DNA of 64,000 nucleotides from an uncultured Sphingomonas sp. (GTDB lineage Bacteria; Pseudomonadota; Alphaproteobacteria; Sphingomonadales; Sphingomonadaceae), in NCBI RefSeq assembly GCF_934560975.1, contig NZ_CAKTFO010000002.1:1-64000 (forward strand), written 5' to 3'. Below, piece after piece: positions 7,467 through 16,422 of the stretch (positions are counted from its first letter, which is position 1; each line of letters opens with the position of its first letter). The notes under the pieces were generated by a model, which was given only the letters and a program-made list of their open reading frames with translations, ran no database searches and was not told the origin of the DNA. The position numbers and the translations under genes are program-made.

Positions 7467-7730
7467 TCAGCCGCCGATCACCTCGATCAGCGTCTCCCGG
7501 AACAATGCGGGGATCCGGACCTGCGAGGCATGGCCGAGTGCGTCCAGCCGCATCACCCCGGCGCCCGGCACACGCCGCCGCCTGTTCTCCTCCGCCTGCG
7601 GCACGGTCTGCCTGCGGGCGCATAGCGATTGCGGCCCAGCCGCGCACGGAACGTGGTTGCATCGCGCCGACCCACGATCAGGTGGAGCGGCATGGCCAGG
7701 CGCGGCAGTTCGGCGCTGAGTGACCTCACC
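7467..7730 (-). pseudogene. Alpha/beta-hydrolase remnant, frameshifted C-terminal fragment
   Basis: On the minus strand one frame reads LPRLAMPLHLIVGRRD, the strand leading to the catalytic Asp in alpha/beta hydrolases. The next frame continues with QAEENRRRRVPGAGVMRLDA, then LGHASQVRIPALFRETLIEV, the catalytic-His region and last helix. The two parts join only after a one-base shift near 7600, and nothing resembling the N-terminal two thirds lies upstream. It is read as a decayed hydrolase tail. The rest of the 7287-7793 gap shows nothing else. Confidence 0.45.
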
Positions 7731-7793
7731 CCGCACTGTGGCGACTAGGGGCGTCATCAGGCAAAGGGCGCCGGCCGGCCGTATCGGTGCCGG

Positions 7794-8360
7794 TCAGGCG
7801 TGTCCGCTGGTGGAGGCGAGCAGGCGGACGTCGATCCCGGCGGCCGCATAAGCGCGCGACCAGCGTTCGCCGGGCGCGGTCTCGAACATCAGTTCGTCGA
7901 TCACCGGCACGGTCATCCAGCCGTGGCGGAGTAATTCTTCGTCCAGCTGCCCCTCGCCCCAGCCGGCATAGCCCAGGGCCACCAGCCAGTGATCGGGGCC
8001 CTCACCCGCCGCAATCGCGCGCAGTACGTCGAGCGTGGTGGTCAGGGACAGCGTCTTGCCGATCGGCACCGTGTCCTCGCCCCGCCAATCCGGCGTGTGC
8101 AGAACAAAGCCGCGCTGAGGCTCGACCGGACCGCCCACATAGATCGGTGCGTCCGGCGCCTGCCCCGGCCCGATCTCCAACTGCTTCAACAACGCATGCA
8201 GGCCGAGGCGCGGCACCACGCTGCCGAGGCCGATCCCCATCGCGCCATCGGGCTTGTGCAGGCAGACGGCGATCACCGCCTGCTCGAACCGCGGATCGCC
8301 GATGCCGGGCAAGGCGAGCAGGAACTGGCCAACCAGCGAGCTGAAATCGTCCTGTGACAC
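7794..8360 (-). CDS. YqgE/AlgH family protein (188 aa)
   Basis: UPF0301 family. The N-terminus SLVGQFLLALPGIGDPRFEQ and the motifs HKPDGAMGIGLG, IYVGGPVEPQRGFVLH and ALGYAGWGEGQLDEEL are the family signatures. The frame is open further upstream, but GTG 8360, giving MSQDDFSSLVGQF, matches the usual N-terminus. AlgH-type proteins were linked to alginate regulation in Pseudomonas, but a general biochemical role is unknown. It is transcribed away from the peroxiredoxin gene, with about 105 bp between the starts. Confidence 0.9.
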   Translation of the reverse strand: MSQDDFSSLVGQFLLALPGIGDPRFEQAVIAVCLHKPDGAMGIGLGSVVPRLGLHALLKQLEIGPGQAPDAPIYVGGPVEPQRGFVLHTPDWRGEDTVPIGKTLSLTTTLDVLRAIAAGEGPDHWLVALGYAGWGEGQLDEELLRHGWMTVPVIDELMFETAPGERWSRAYAAAGIDVRLLASTSGHA

Positions 8361-8465
8361 AGGGCCAATATAGGTGCAGGCGTGGCCGGGTCCAGTCGTC
8401 AGGCACCCCTTTCGACCAGGCTGGTGCACTGGTAAGGCGATGTCCGCACAGATGGGGAGACGAAC

Positions 8466-8948
8466 ATGACGATCAAGGTCGGTGATACGATGCCCGCCGC
8501 GACATTGGCGCGGATGACGGCAGACGGCCCGGAAAAGCTGGATATGCAGAGCTTCTTTACGGGCAAGCGCACGGCCCTGTTCTCGGTGCCCGGCGCCTTC
8601 ACCCCGACCTGCTCGGCACGCCATCTGCCAGGCTTCATCGACAAGGCGGGTGAACTGAAGGCGAAGGGTATCGACCAGATCGCGGCCGTGTCGGTCAACG
8701 ACGTGTTCGTGATGGACGCCTGGGGCAAGAGCGCGGGCGCGGGCGACGCGGTGGTGATGCTGGCCGACGGCAATGGCGATTTCATCCGCGCGCTTGGCCT
8801 TGAACTGGACGCCACCGGGTTCGGCATGGGCATGCGCGGTCAGCGTTTCGCGATGATCGTGAACGACAACATCGTTGAGCAGTTGTTTGTCGAGGAACCC
8901 GGCCAGTTCAACGTCAGCTCTGCCGACTATATGCTGGCGGCCATTTGA
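8466..8948 (+). CDS. Peroxiredoxin, Prx5 (redoxin) family (160 aa)
   Basis: A cytosolic thiol peroxidase that reduces peroxides. The peroxidatic motif PGAFTPTCSARHLPGF gives Cys49 in the Prx5 arrangement P-x3-T-x2-C. The later stretch SVNDVFVMDAWGKS and the ending EEPGQFNVSSADYML are characteristic of the bacterial/eukaryotic Prx5 group. Length is normal for the family. An AGATGGGGAGACGAAC stretch supplies the SD. Its stop lies 5 bp before the preferred start of the AMP nucleosidase gene, so the two are likely co-transcribed. Confidence 0.93.
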   Translation: MTIKVGDTMPAATLARMTADGPEKLDMQSFFTGKRTALFSVPGAFTPTCSARHLPGFIDKAGELKAKGIDQIAAVSVNDVFVMDAWGKSAGAGDAVVMLADGNGDFIRALGLELDATGFGMGMRGQRFAMIVNDNIVEQLFVEEPGQFNVSSADYMLAAI

Positions 8949-8953
8949 TCCTG

Positions 8954-10396
8954 ATGCCGAGTTCCGCCAGCCTGGCGCATGTGGATGCGCTGGAAAGCCT
9001 GTATGGCGATGCCGTGCGCGCCCTGCGCGGCGCCTTGTCGCATTATATCGCCACGGGGGAACGCCCGGATCCCGCCGTGCGCGCGGCAGGGGCGTTCTGC
9101 TACCCGGAAATCCGGGTTCGGTATGACGGACAGCGTGCCGCGTCCACGCCCGGCCGAGCCTATGGCCGCCTGCACATACCCGGCGATTATGCGGTCAGCG
9201 TCACCCAGCCGCGCCTGTTCCGCGACTATCTGGCGGAACAACTCGACCTGCTGATCGAGGATTTCGGGGCGGAGGTGAGCATCGGGCGATCCGCCCAGGA
9301 AATCGCCTACCCTTATGTACTGGATGCCGAGCTCGACCTGACCGGGGCGGCGGCGGTGGAACTCGCGCGGATTTTCCCCGCGACCGACCTGCAGCATATC
9401 GGGGACGAGATTGCCGACGGGCTGGACGTCAGCGGCCCTGACCATCCGCGACCGCTCGCCTTGTTCGAGGCGGGACGGGTGGACTTCAGCCTCGCCCGCT
9501 TGCGCCATTATACCGGCACCCCGCCCGCGCACCTCCAGAAATATATCCTGTTCACCAACTACCACCGCTACGTGGATGAATTCGTCCACTGGGCCCATGC
9601 CGAGCTGAATGCCGGCAAGGGGTATAGCTTGCTCAGCGGCGCGGGCGGGCTGGAGATGCGGCCCGGCGATGCCGATCCCGCCGCCGCTATCGCGGACAGC
9701 GCGTGGCGGCGGCACCAGATGCCGGCCTATCATCTGGTGGGCCCCGATCGATCGGGCATCAGCCTGGTCAATATCGGGGTCGGCCCGTCCAACGCCAAGA
9801 CCATCACCGACCACCTCGCCGTGATGCGGCCGGAGGCGTGGCTGATGATCGGCCATTGCGGCGGCCTGCGGCCCAGCCAGCGTATCGGCGACTATGTCCT
9901 CGCCCATGCCTATCTGCGCGACGATCATGTGCTGGACGACGTGCTGCCGCCCGAAATCCCGGTGCCCGCCATTGCAGAGGTGCAGGTGGCGCTCGGCCGC
10001 GCGGCGGAGCGCGTGTCGGGCCAAAGCGGCGACCAGTTGAAGGCGCGGCTGCGCACGGGCACGGTGGTGACCACCGACGATCGCAACTGGGAACTGCGCT
10101 ATGCCAGTTCCGCCCTGCGCTTCAGCCAGAGCCGCGCGGTGGCGATCGACATGGAGTCCGCAACCCTGGCCGCGCAGGGCTTCCGCTTCCGCGTACCCTA
10201 CGGCACCCTGCTGTGCGTGTCCGACAAGCCGATCCATGGAGAGATCAAGCTGCCGGGCCAGGCGAACCGCTTCTACGAGCGGGCGATTGCCGAACATCTC
10301 CAGATCGGCATCACCGCCCTGGACGAGCTACGCCATGTCGGCGACCAGTTGCACAGTCGCAAGCTGCGTGCCTTCAACGAACCGCCGTTCCGATAG
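8954..10396 (+). CDS. amn: AMP nucleosidase (480 aa)
   Basis: Hydrolyses AMP to adenine and ribose 5-phosphate. The N-terminal AMP-nucleosidase domain (YPEIRVRYDGQ near residue 54, GRLHIPGDYAVSVTQP) is followed by a nucleoside-phosphorylase-like catalytic domain with NIGVGPSNAKTITDHLAVMR, MIGHCGGLRPSQRIGDYVL and the substrate segment RAVAIDMESATLAAQGFRFRV broken around its conserved Glu. Length matches the family (about 480). ATG 8954 is preferred over the overlapping TTG 8945. It follows the peroxiredoxin gene and ends before a hairpin at 10406-10432. Confidence 0.93.
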   Translation: MPSSASLAHVDALESLYGDAVRALRGALSHYIATGERPDPAVRAAGAFCYPEIRVRYDGQRAASTPGRAYGRLHIPGDYAVSVTQPRLFRDYLAEQLDLLIEDFGAEVSIGRSAQEIAYPYVLDAELDLTGAAAVELARIFPATDLQHIGDEIADGLDVSGPDHPRPLALFEAGRVDFSLARLRHYTGTPPAHLQKYILFTNYHRYVDEFVHWAHAELNAGKGYSLLSGAGGLEMRPGDADPAAAIADSAWRRHQMPAYHLVGPDRSGISLVNIGVGPSNAKTITDHLAVMRPEAWLMIGHCGGLRPSQRIGDYVLAHAYLRDDHVLDDVLPPEIPVPAIAEVQVALGRAAERVSGQSGDQLKARLRTGTVVTTDDRNWELRYASSALRFSQSRAVAIDMESATLAAQGFRFRVPYGTLLCVSDKPIHGEIKLPGQANRFYERAIAEHLQIGITALDELRHVGDQLHSRKLRAFNEPPFR

Positions 10397-10405
10397 GCAC
10401 TAGCG

Positions 10406-10432
10406 CGGCCCCTCCTCGCGGGGGCGGGGCCG
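10406..10432. terminator. Hairpin between convergent amn and DUF1467 genes
   Basis: Inverted repeat CGGCCCC/GGGGCCG with a 13-nt loop, located between two convergent stops at 10396 and 10443. No long T tract is present; it likely serves both directions. Confidence 0.5.
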
Positions 10433-10442
10433 GCCTTCCACA

Positions 10443-10721
10443 TCACGGCCGCCCCTTGGTCACCCCCGGAGGCGCGAAGTCGAAGGTCTCGACCGGGATC
10501 CAGCCGTTCACGTAATTGGCGTAGTAGAGACCGAACAGCACCGCCGCGACCAGGGTGGTCCACTTGGCGGTGCGCGCCAGGCTGAACACAGACGGGGCGC
10601 TGTCCGCCTGTCCCGTGATCCGCCGGTCCTCCCCCTTGCCCCCCAGCCGGAAGGGCAGGACGAAAAAGAAGCTGAGCGCCCAGAACAGCGCGTAGATGGC
10701 GAGGATGGAGGTCCAGCGCAT
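10443..10721 (-). CDS. DUF1467 family membrane protein (92 aa)
   Basis: Two hydrophobic segments are visible: ILAIYALFWALSFFFVLPF near the N-terminus and TLVAAVLFGLYYANYVNGW near the C-terminus, separated by a short polar loop. This is the alphaproteobacterial DUF1467 layout. ATG 10721 is used, with GGAG upstream; GTG 10736 is also in frame. It lies 26 bp downstream of RNase J on the same strand, so the two probably share a transcript. Function is unknown. Confidence 0.85.
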   Translation of the reverse strand: MRWTSILAIYALFWALSFFFVLPFRLGGKGEDRRITGQADSAPSVFSLARTAKWTTLVAAVLFGLYYANYVNGWIPVETFDFAPPGVTKGRP

Positions 10722-10747
10722 GCCCTGCTCCCCCACCCCGCCTGCTG

Positions 10748-12388
10748 TCAGATGCGGATGATGCCAACCTCGACCACCGGCTTCTTGCCGGTCCAGTTGT
10801 TCGCGGTGCGGCGGACCGCCAGGCGCACGGCCTCACGCAGCGCGCCCTCGTCCCGCTTGGCGCCGCGCACCGCCTCCGCCGCGGCATCGGCGGCTTCGTC
10901 GATGAAGTCGGCCTTGTCCTCCTCGACCGGCACGCCCTGCAAGGCGATCGCCGGTTGCCCCTTCAGGCGGTTGTTGTTGTCCAGCGCGACCGTGACCGCG
11001 ATCACGCCGTAATTGGAGATGCGGCGACGCTCGTTCATGGTGGAGCCGTCCGCCGGCAGGATGATGTCACCATCCAGCACCAGCCGGCCAGCGCGCTCAT
11101 TGCCGATCTTCCTGGGACCATTTGGCGCCAGGCGGACCAGATCGCCATTCTGCTGGACGATACCCCTCGGCACGCCCAGCGACCGGGCGAAGCGGTCCTG
11201 CTCCGTCATGTGCCGCAACTCGCCATGGACCGGCAGGATGATCTCCGGCCGGATCCACTTGTACATCAACTCCAGCTCGGGACGGCCGGGGTGGCCGGAG
11301 ACGTGGACGTGCGCCTGGCGGTCGGTGATCATGATCACGCCCGCCTTCGCCAGCGCATTCTGGATGCGGCCGATCGCCATTTCGTTGCCGGGAATCTGCT
11401 TGGACGAAAAGACCACGGTGTCGCCGGCCGACAGCTTCAGCACGTGGCTGTCCATCGCGATGCGGCTCAAGGCGGCGCGCGGCTCGCCCTGGCCGCCCGT
11501 GGCGACGATCATCACCTCCGATGGGGGCAGCTTCATCGCCGCGTCGAAGTCGATCGTCGGCGGGAAATCCTGCAAATAGCCCACGCTCTTGGCGACACGC
11601 ACGATCCGGTCGAGCGAACGGCCCGCGACGCACAGCTGGCGCCCGCAATCCCGCGCCACCTGACCCAGGGTCTGCACCCGCGCCGCGTTGGAGGCGAAGG
11701 TGGTCACCAGCACCCGGCCCTTGGCGGCCCGGATCACCGCGTCCAGCCCCTCGCGTACCGCGCCCTCAGAACCCGACGCGCTGTCGTTGAACACGTTGGT
11801 GCTGTCGCACACCAGAGCGAGCACGCCCTGATCCCCGATCTCGGTCAGTTCCTCGGCGGTCGACGGCGTGCCGAGCAAAGGCTCCTCGTCCAGCTTCCAG
11901 TCGCCGGTGTGGAAGATGTTGCCGTAGGGCGTCTCGATCAGCAGCGCATTGCCCTCTGGGATCGAGTGTGCCAGCGGCACGTAGCGGAAGCCGAACGGAC
12001 CCAGCTGGAACGACCCCTCGCTCTCAATCACGTTCAGCTCGACCTGATCGGAAATGCCCTCCTCGTCCAGCTTGCCCTTGATCAGGCCGGCGGTGAACGG
12101 GGTGGCGAAGATCGGCACGTCCAGGTCGGCCGCGAGATAGGGGATCGCGCCGATATGATCCTCATGTCCGTGCGTCACCACGATGCCGAGCAGGTTGTCG
12201 CGCTGCCGCTCGATGAACTCCAGATCGGGCAGCACCAGGTCCACGCCCGGGTAGGCCGCGTCGGCAAAGGTCAGGCCCAGGTCGACCATCACCCACTTGC
12301 CGTCACAGCCATACAGATTGACGTTCATGCCGATCTCCCCCGATCCGCCGAGGGCGAGGAAGAGCAGTTCGTTGCGCGGTGTGGTCAT
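10748..12388 (-). CDS. rnj: Ribonuclease J (546 aa)
   Basis: A beta-CASP metallo-beta-lactamase nuclease with 5'-3' exo- and endoribonuclease activity in RNA turnover and rRNA maturation. The metal-binding motif THGHEDHIGAIPYL lies at about residues 72-85. FHTGDWKLDEEPL, the GGQGEPRAALSRIA beta-CASP motif and HVSGHPGRPELELMYKWIRP follow in order, and a C-terminal domain completes the usual length (about 550). It is encoded upstream of DUF1467, as commonly seen in alphaproteobacteria. Confidence 0.95.
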   Translation of the reverse strand: MTTPRNELLFLALGGSGEIGMNVNLYGCDGKWVMVDLGLTFADAAYPGVDLVLPDLEFIERQRDNLLGIVVTHGHEDHIGAIPYLAADLDVPIFATPFTAGLIKGKLDEEGISDQVELNVIESEGSFQLGPFGFRYVPLAHSIPEGNALLIETPYGNIFHTGDWKLDEEPLLGTPSTAEELTEIGDQGVLALVCDSTNVFNDSASGSEGAVREGLDAVIRAAKGRVLVTTFASNAARVQTLGQVARDCGRQLCVAGRSLDRIVRVAKSVGYLQDFPPTIDFDAAMKLPPSEVMIVATGGQGEPRAALSRIAMDSHVLKLSAGDTVVFSSKQIPGNEMAIGRIQNALAKAGVIMITDRQAHVHVSGHPGRPELELMYKWIRPEIILPVHGELRHMTEQDRFARSLGVPRGIVQQNGDLVRLAPNGPRKIGNERAGRLVLDGDIILPADGSTMNERRRISNYGVIAVTVALDNNNRLKGQPAIALQGVPVEEDKADFIDEAADAAAEAVRGAKRDEGALREAVRLAVRRTANNWTGKKPVVEVGIIRI

Positions 12389-12421
12389 GCCTGTCCGATA
12401 TCGAAGAGGGCGACCATCCCG

Positions 12422-13039
12422 TCACCCCCGAAAAGCTGCACCGCGACGGTCGCCACGGCTAAGGTCCATGTAAGGCCGGGGCCGGATGCCGCAAGGGCGG
12501 ATCACCCGATCCTGCCGCGCACAATCGGAGGGCGGGCGCGGTTGCCCCCGGTTTCGGACGTGCCAGGCGCACCCATCAGCCTTCGTCATCGCGCGGCTGC
12601 GGGCAGCGCGGTGCACGCGGCGTCTTGCGCACACGCGCGTGGTCGCAAACTCGGCCGGGACGAGGACGCCGGACTTGTCGGCATCGGCAACCTTGAACTT
12701 GCCCAATGTCTTGGCGGCATATTCGTCGAAGCTGAGCGTGCCGTCGCCGTTCAGGTCGAGCTTGGCGAAGGCCTTGCGGCGGGCGGCAAGATATTCGTCG
12801 CGATCGACCTGCCCGTCCTTGTCGCGATCATAGCGGCCGAACCGGCGCTCTTCGCGCGTCTTCTCGGTGGCGACGGGCGGTTCGGGCGGTGTCTCACTGG
12901 AGTCCGTCGTCGCGACGGAGGCGGCAGGTGCAGGCGGCAATGCCCGCTCCGCCACGGCCGTGTTCCGCCACCACAACACGCCGCCCGCGACCAGCAGCAC
13001 GCCCGCCGCCAGTCCCACCAGATACCGCCACATCGTCAT
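12422..13039 (-). CDS. Membrane-anchored EF-hand protein with apparent 3' frameshift
   Basis: An N-terminal membrane segment (MTMWRYLVGLAAGVLLVAGG) and a Pro/Ala linker are followed by three EF-hand loops: DRDKDGQVDRDE, DLNGDGTLSFDE and DADKSGVLVPAE. After ATTRV the annotated frame turns into Arg/Cys-rich sequence and runs to 12422. In the next frame it would read RKTPRAPRCPQPRDDEG and stop at 12576, a much more natural end. The junction CGCGTGTGCGC near 12632 is a likely indel site. Calcium binding is inferred from the loops. It lies 20 bp downstream of the squalene-synthase-like gene. Confidence 0.7.
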   Translation of the reverse strand: MTMWRYLVGLAAGVLLVAGGVLWWRNTAVAERALPPAPAASVATTDSSETPPEPPVATEKTREERRFGRYDRDKDGQVDRDEYLAARRKAFAKLDLNGDGTLSFDEYAAKTLGKFKVADADKSGVLVPAEFATTRVCARRRVHRAARSRAMTKADGCAWHVRNRGQPRPPSDCARQDRVIRPCGIRPRPYMDLSRGDRRGAAFRG

Positions 13040-13059
13040 TGCCCCCGTTTCGGAAGGAG

Positions 13060-13716
13060 TTACCGCCCCGTCAGGCGGAGCGCCAGCCCGCGCAGCAATC
13101 GCCGGGGATGCCCTTGCCGGCGCACGGCAGTGTCGGCATCCGCCTGGGCCAGCATGGTCAGCATGCCCAGCGGGCGCAGCCGGCGCGGCCATGACCCGCC
13201 TGGCAGGCTTGATGCAAGTTCGCGCGCTCGCCGCCGCGCCGCCTCGCGCACCGCCGGATCGGCATGATGGTGCCCGAGGTCGGCCAGCGCCCAGATCGCG
13301 CCCGCGTCGGTCAACCTGGCGTCCGCTTGGCCGAGAAGGATGCCCGCCACTTGAAAGAGGGTGCCGCCCCGTTGCTCGCCGTGACGGAGGAGCGCACCCG
13401 CATCCACCTCTCCGTCGATCAGCGCGGCCCAGCCGTCTTCGATCGCGGACAGGGTTGCACCGCTCAACCCGCGCGGCAGCAGTTCCCGGCTGACCGCCCC
13501 CAGCAATGGTTCCGCTGGCGGGGTCGCGCGGTCCAGTTTCTCCAGCGACTCGCGCCACCATGCTAGGCGCATCATGCCGATCATCGGCTCGTTGGTGGAA
13601 GCGACGATCGACCGGAAACGCTGATCGACGGCAAACAGCAGACGCAATGCCGTTCGTGCGTCGGCGGGCGCATACATGATCGCCAGCGAAACTTCCGGAT
13701 CCTCCAGTTCGTCCAT
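13060..13716 (-). CDS. Squalene/phytoene synthase family protein (218 aa)
   Basis: Short member of the isoprenoid synthase fold: ARTALRLLFAVDQRFRSIV near residue 20 and MRLAWWRESLEKLDR near residue 49, followed by PAEPLLGAVSRELLPRG. The canonical DxxxD prenyl-diphosphate motifs of true synthases are not evident, so it resembles the NDUFAF6-like subgroup, whose members act in respiratory complex assembly or have unknown roles. It lies after the pdhB terminator and upstream of the EF-hand gene. Confidence 0.75.
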   Translation of the reverse strand: MDELEDPEVSLAIMYAPADARTALRLLFAVDQRFRSIVASTNEPMIGMMRLAWWRESLEKLDRATPPAEPLLGAVSRELLPRGLSGATLSAIEDGWAALIDGEVDAGALLRHGEQRGGTLFQVAGILLGQADARLTDAGAIWALADLGHHHADPAVREAARRRARELASSLPGGSWPRRLRPLGMLTMLAQADADTAVRRQGHPRRLLRGLALRLTGR

Positions 13717-13761
13717 CGCGTCGCACTCCCGTCCGGGGAGCCGCCCCGATGGAGATAGCGA

Positions 13762-13793
13762 AAGGGCGGCGGTTCAGCCGAACCGCCGCCCTT
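13762..13793 (-). terminator. Strong terminator hairpin after pdhB
   Basis: A perfect 14-bp inverted repeat, AAGGGCGGCGGTTC and its complement, with a 4-nt loop, begins 45 bp beyond the pdhB stop. On the minus strand it ends in CCCTTTCGC, a short T run. Confidence 0.75.
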
Positions 13794-13837
13794 CCCCAAA
13801 AACATCCGTTCATCCTCAAACGGAAGACGGCACCGCC

Positions 13838-15247
13838 TTAGCGATAACAGACCTTCTTCGCCGCCTCGACCACACGGTCGGGCGTGACGAGGGCGAGCTT
13901 TTCGAGGTTGGCGGCGTAGGGCAGCGGCACATCCTCGTTGGTGACGCGGATCACCGGCGCATCGAGATCATCGAAGCCCTCTTCCATCGCAACCGCCACA
14001 ATCTCGCTGGCGATCGAGCAGACCGGCCAGCCTTCTTCGACCACCACCATGCGGTTGGTCTTCTTCAGGCTGGCGAGCACCGTGCCCGTGTCGAGCGGGC
14101 GCAGCGTGCGAAGGTCGATCACCTCGGCATCGATGCCCTCTTCCGCCAGCCGCTTGGCCGCTTCCAGCGCCACGCCCACGCCAATTGTGTAGCTGACCAG
14201 GGTCACGTCCTTGCCTGGCCTGGCGACACGCGCCTTGCCGATCGGCAGCACATAATCGTCCATCTTCGGCACGTCGAACGACTGGCCGTAGAGCAGCTCG
14301 TTTTCCAGGAACACGACCGGATCGTTGGAACGGATCGCGGCCTTCAGCAGGCCCTTCGCATCGGCCGCCGAATAAGGCGCGACCACGATCAGGCCCGGCA
14401 CGCTGGCATACCAAGGTCCGTAATTCTGCGAATGCTGCGCGCCGACACGGGCGGCGGCACCGTTGGGACCGCGGAACACGATCGGGCAGCGCATCTGCCC
14501 GCCCGACATATAGTTGGTCTTGGCGGCCGAGTTGATGATGTGGTCGATCGCCTGCATGGCGAAGTTGAACGTCATGAACTCCACGATCGGCCGCAAGCCG
14601 GCCATGGCCGCCCCCGCACCGATGCCGGCAAAGCCATATTCGGTGATCGGCGTGTCGATCACGCGCTTGTCGCCGAACTCGTCGAGCAGGCCCTGGGTAA
14701 CCTTGTAGGCACCCTGATATTCCGCGACCTCCTCGCCCATCACGAACACGCGGTCGTCGGAGCGCATCTCCTCCGCCATCGCGTCGCGCAACGCCTCGCG
14801 CACGGTCATGCGGACCATCTCGGTGCCTTCCGGCACTTCGGGATCGACATGGGTGTCGACCACGGTGGCGACCAGATCGCGCGCGCCCGTTTCCATCTGC
14901 CTGGGCGCCTCCTCCACCCGGGCATTGCCCTCGGGCTCGGTCTTCTGGTCGCTCGGCTGTTCGACGGGCGGACCCTTGGGCGCGGGCGCGGCGGACGCAT
15001 CCTCGTCCTCGCCGGCGATCAGCGCGATCACCGTGCCGACCTTCACGCCGTCGGTTCCCTCGGGCACGACGATGCTGGCGACGGTGCCTTCATCGACCGC
15101 CTCGAACTCCATGGTGGCCTTGTCGGTCTCGATCTCGGCGATCACGTCGCCGGATTTCACCTGGTCGCCTTCCTTGACGAGCCACTTGGACAAAGTGCCC
15201 TCCTCCATCGTCGGGGAGAGCGCGGGCATCTTCAGTTCAATCGGCAT
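13838..15247 (-). CDS. pdhB: Pyruvate dehydrogenase E1 component, beta subunit with lipoyl domain (469 aa)
   Basis: Forms the thiamine-diphosphate-dependent E1 of the pyruvate dehydrogenase complex with PdhA. Residues about 1-80 are a lipoyl domain (KMPALSPTMEEGTLSKWLVK, then IETDKATMEFEA with the lipoyl lysine). An acidic/Pro linker is followed by the transketolase-like core (REALRDAMAEEMRSDDRVFV, GAAMAGLRPIVEFMTFNFAM). The lipoyl fusion on E1-beta is a known alphaproteobacterial arrangement. Start ATG 15247 lies 12 bp after the pdhA stop. Confidence 0.96.
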   Translation of the reverse strand: MPIELKMPALSPTMEEGTLSKWLVKEGDQVKSGDVIAEIETDKATMEFEAVDEGTVASIVVPEGTDGVKVGTVIALIAGEDEDASAAPAPKGPPVEQPSDQKTEPEGNARVEEAPRQMETGARDLVATVVDTHVDPEVPEGTEMVRMTVREALRDAMAEEMRSDDRVFVMGEEVAEYQGAYKVTQGLLDEFGDKRVIDTPITEYGFAGIGAGAAMAGLRPIVEFMTFNFAMQAIDHIINSAAKTNYMSGGQMRCPIVFRGPNGAAARVGAQHSQNYGPWYASVPGLIVVAPYSAADAKGLLKAAIRSNDPVVFLENELLYGQSFDVPKMDDYVLPIGKARVARPGKDVTLVSYTIGVGVALEAAKRLAEEGIDAEVIDLRTLRPLDTGTVLASLKKTNRMVVVEEGWPVCSIASEIVAVAMEEGFDDLDAPVIRVTNEDVPLPYAANLEKLALVTPDRVVEAAKKVCYR

Positions 15248-15259
15248 CTTCTCTCGCGC

Positions 15260-16324
15260 TCAATAAGTGTCGACGAGGACGTCGGTGTAGAGTTCGGACA
15301 GCTCCGGCTCGGGGCTCTCCTCGGCGAAGGCGGCGCTGTCGGCGACGATCTTGCGGATGTCCTTGTCGAGCGCCTTCAGCTGGTCCTCTCCCACGCCCTG
15401 CTCGGCCAGGATGCGGGCGAGATGGTCGATCGGGTCGGACTTGTCGCGGACCGACTGCACTTCCTCGCGCGAGCGGTATTTGGCCGGATCGGACATGGAG
15501 TGGCCGCGATAGCGATAGGTCTTGAGTTCGAGCAGGACCGGGCCCTTGCCGGACTGCACCCACTCCACCGCCGTCTCGGCCGCGCCGCGCACCGCCAAGA
15601 CATCCATGCCGTCGACCTGGATACCGGGTATGCGGAAGCTTTCGCCGCGCTTGTACAGCTGGTCCTCGGCCGACGCGCGATTGACGCTGGTGCCCATGGC
15701 ATATTGGTTGTTTTCGATCACGAAGATCACGGGCAGCTTCCACAGCTGCGCCATGTTGAAGCTTTCGTAGACCTGGCCCTGATTGGCCGCGCCGTCGCCG
15801 AAATAGACGAGCGCCACGCCGCCGTCGCCAGCATATTTGTGCTTGAAGCCCAGGCCGGCGCCGATCGACACCTGCGCGCCGACGATGCCGTGGCCGCCGT
15901 AGAAGCCATGTTCGACCGAGAACATGTGCATCGAGCCGCCCTTGCCCTTGGAAATGCCGGCGGCGCGGCCGGTCAGTTCGGCCATGATGACGTTCGGGTC
16001 AATGCCGTAGGCCAGCATATGGCCGTGGTCGCGATAGCCGGTGACGACGGAGTCACGCCCGACCTTGAGCGCGGACTGCAGGCCCACGGCCACCGCCTCC
16101 TGACCAATATAAAGGTGGCAGAAGCCGCCGATCAGGCCGAGGCCGTAGAGCTGGCCGGCCTTTTCCTCGAACCGGCGGATCAGCAGCATCTGGCGGTAAA
16201 ATTCCAGCAGCTCTTCCGTGGTGCCTTCATAGGGCGTCGGTTCAGGCGGCCGTTCGCGGTTCGGCGTTGCCGGGGGCAAGGCCGCCTCGGCTGGGGACGG
16301 GGTCGTTTTAGCTGCTCGGGCCAA
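15260..16324 (-). CDS. pdhA: Pyruvate dehydrogenase E1 component, alpha subunit (354 aa)
   Basis: E1-alpha subunit: RRFEEKAGQLYGLGLIGGFC, then YRDHGHMLAYGIDP, GKGGSMHMFS and the thiamine-diphosphate motif GDGAANQGQVYESFNMA, with NNQYAMGTSVNRASAEDQLY afterwards, in the usual order. An Ala/Pro-rich N-terminus of about 40 residues precedes the core, as in relatives. The start is a TTG at 16324, with AGGAG 10 nt upstream. pdhB follows after 12 bp; no E2 or E3 gene lies in the window. Confidence 0.95.
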   Translation of the reverse strand: MARAAKTTPSPAEAALPPATPNRERPPEPTPYEGTTEELLEFYRQMLLIRRFEEKAGQLYGLGLIGGFCHLYIGQEAVAVGLQSALKVGRDSVVTGYRDHGHMLAYGIDPNVIMAELTGRAAGISKGKGGSMHMFSVEHGFYGGHGIVGAQVSIGAGLGFKHKYAGDGGVALVYFGDGAANQGQVYESFNMAQLWKLPVIFVIENNQYAMGTSVNRASAEDQLYKRGESFRIPGIQVDGMDVLAVRGAAETAVEWVQSGKGPVLLELKTYRYRGHSMSDPAKYRSREEVQSVRDKSDPIDHLARILAEQGVGEDQLKALDKDIRKIVADSAAFAEESPEPELSELYTDVLVDTY

Positions 16325-16422
16325 AGGAATCTCTCTCCTGAGGGCGCCACAAGGCGCTGCGGAACGCGTCCCTATAGGCGTGACCTGCCCGCCGCCGCAA
16401 CGGCCAGTAACTGTAAGAAAGA

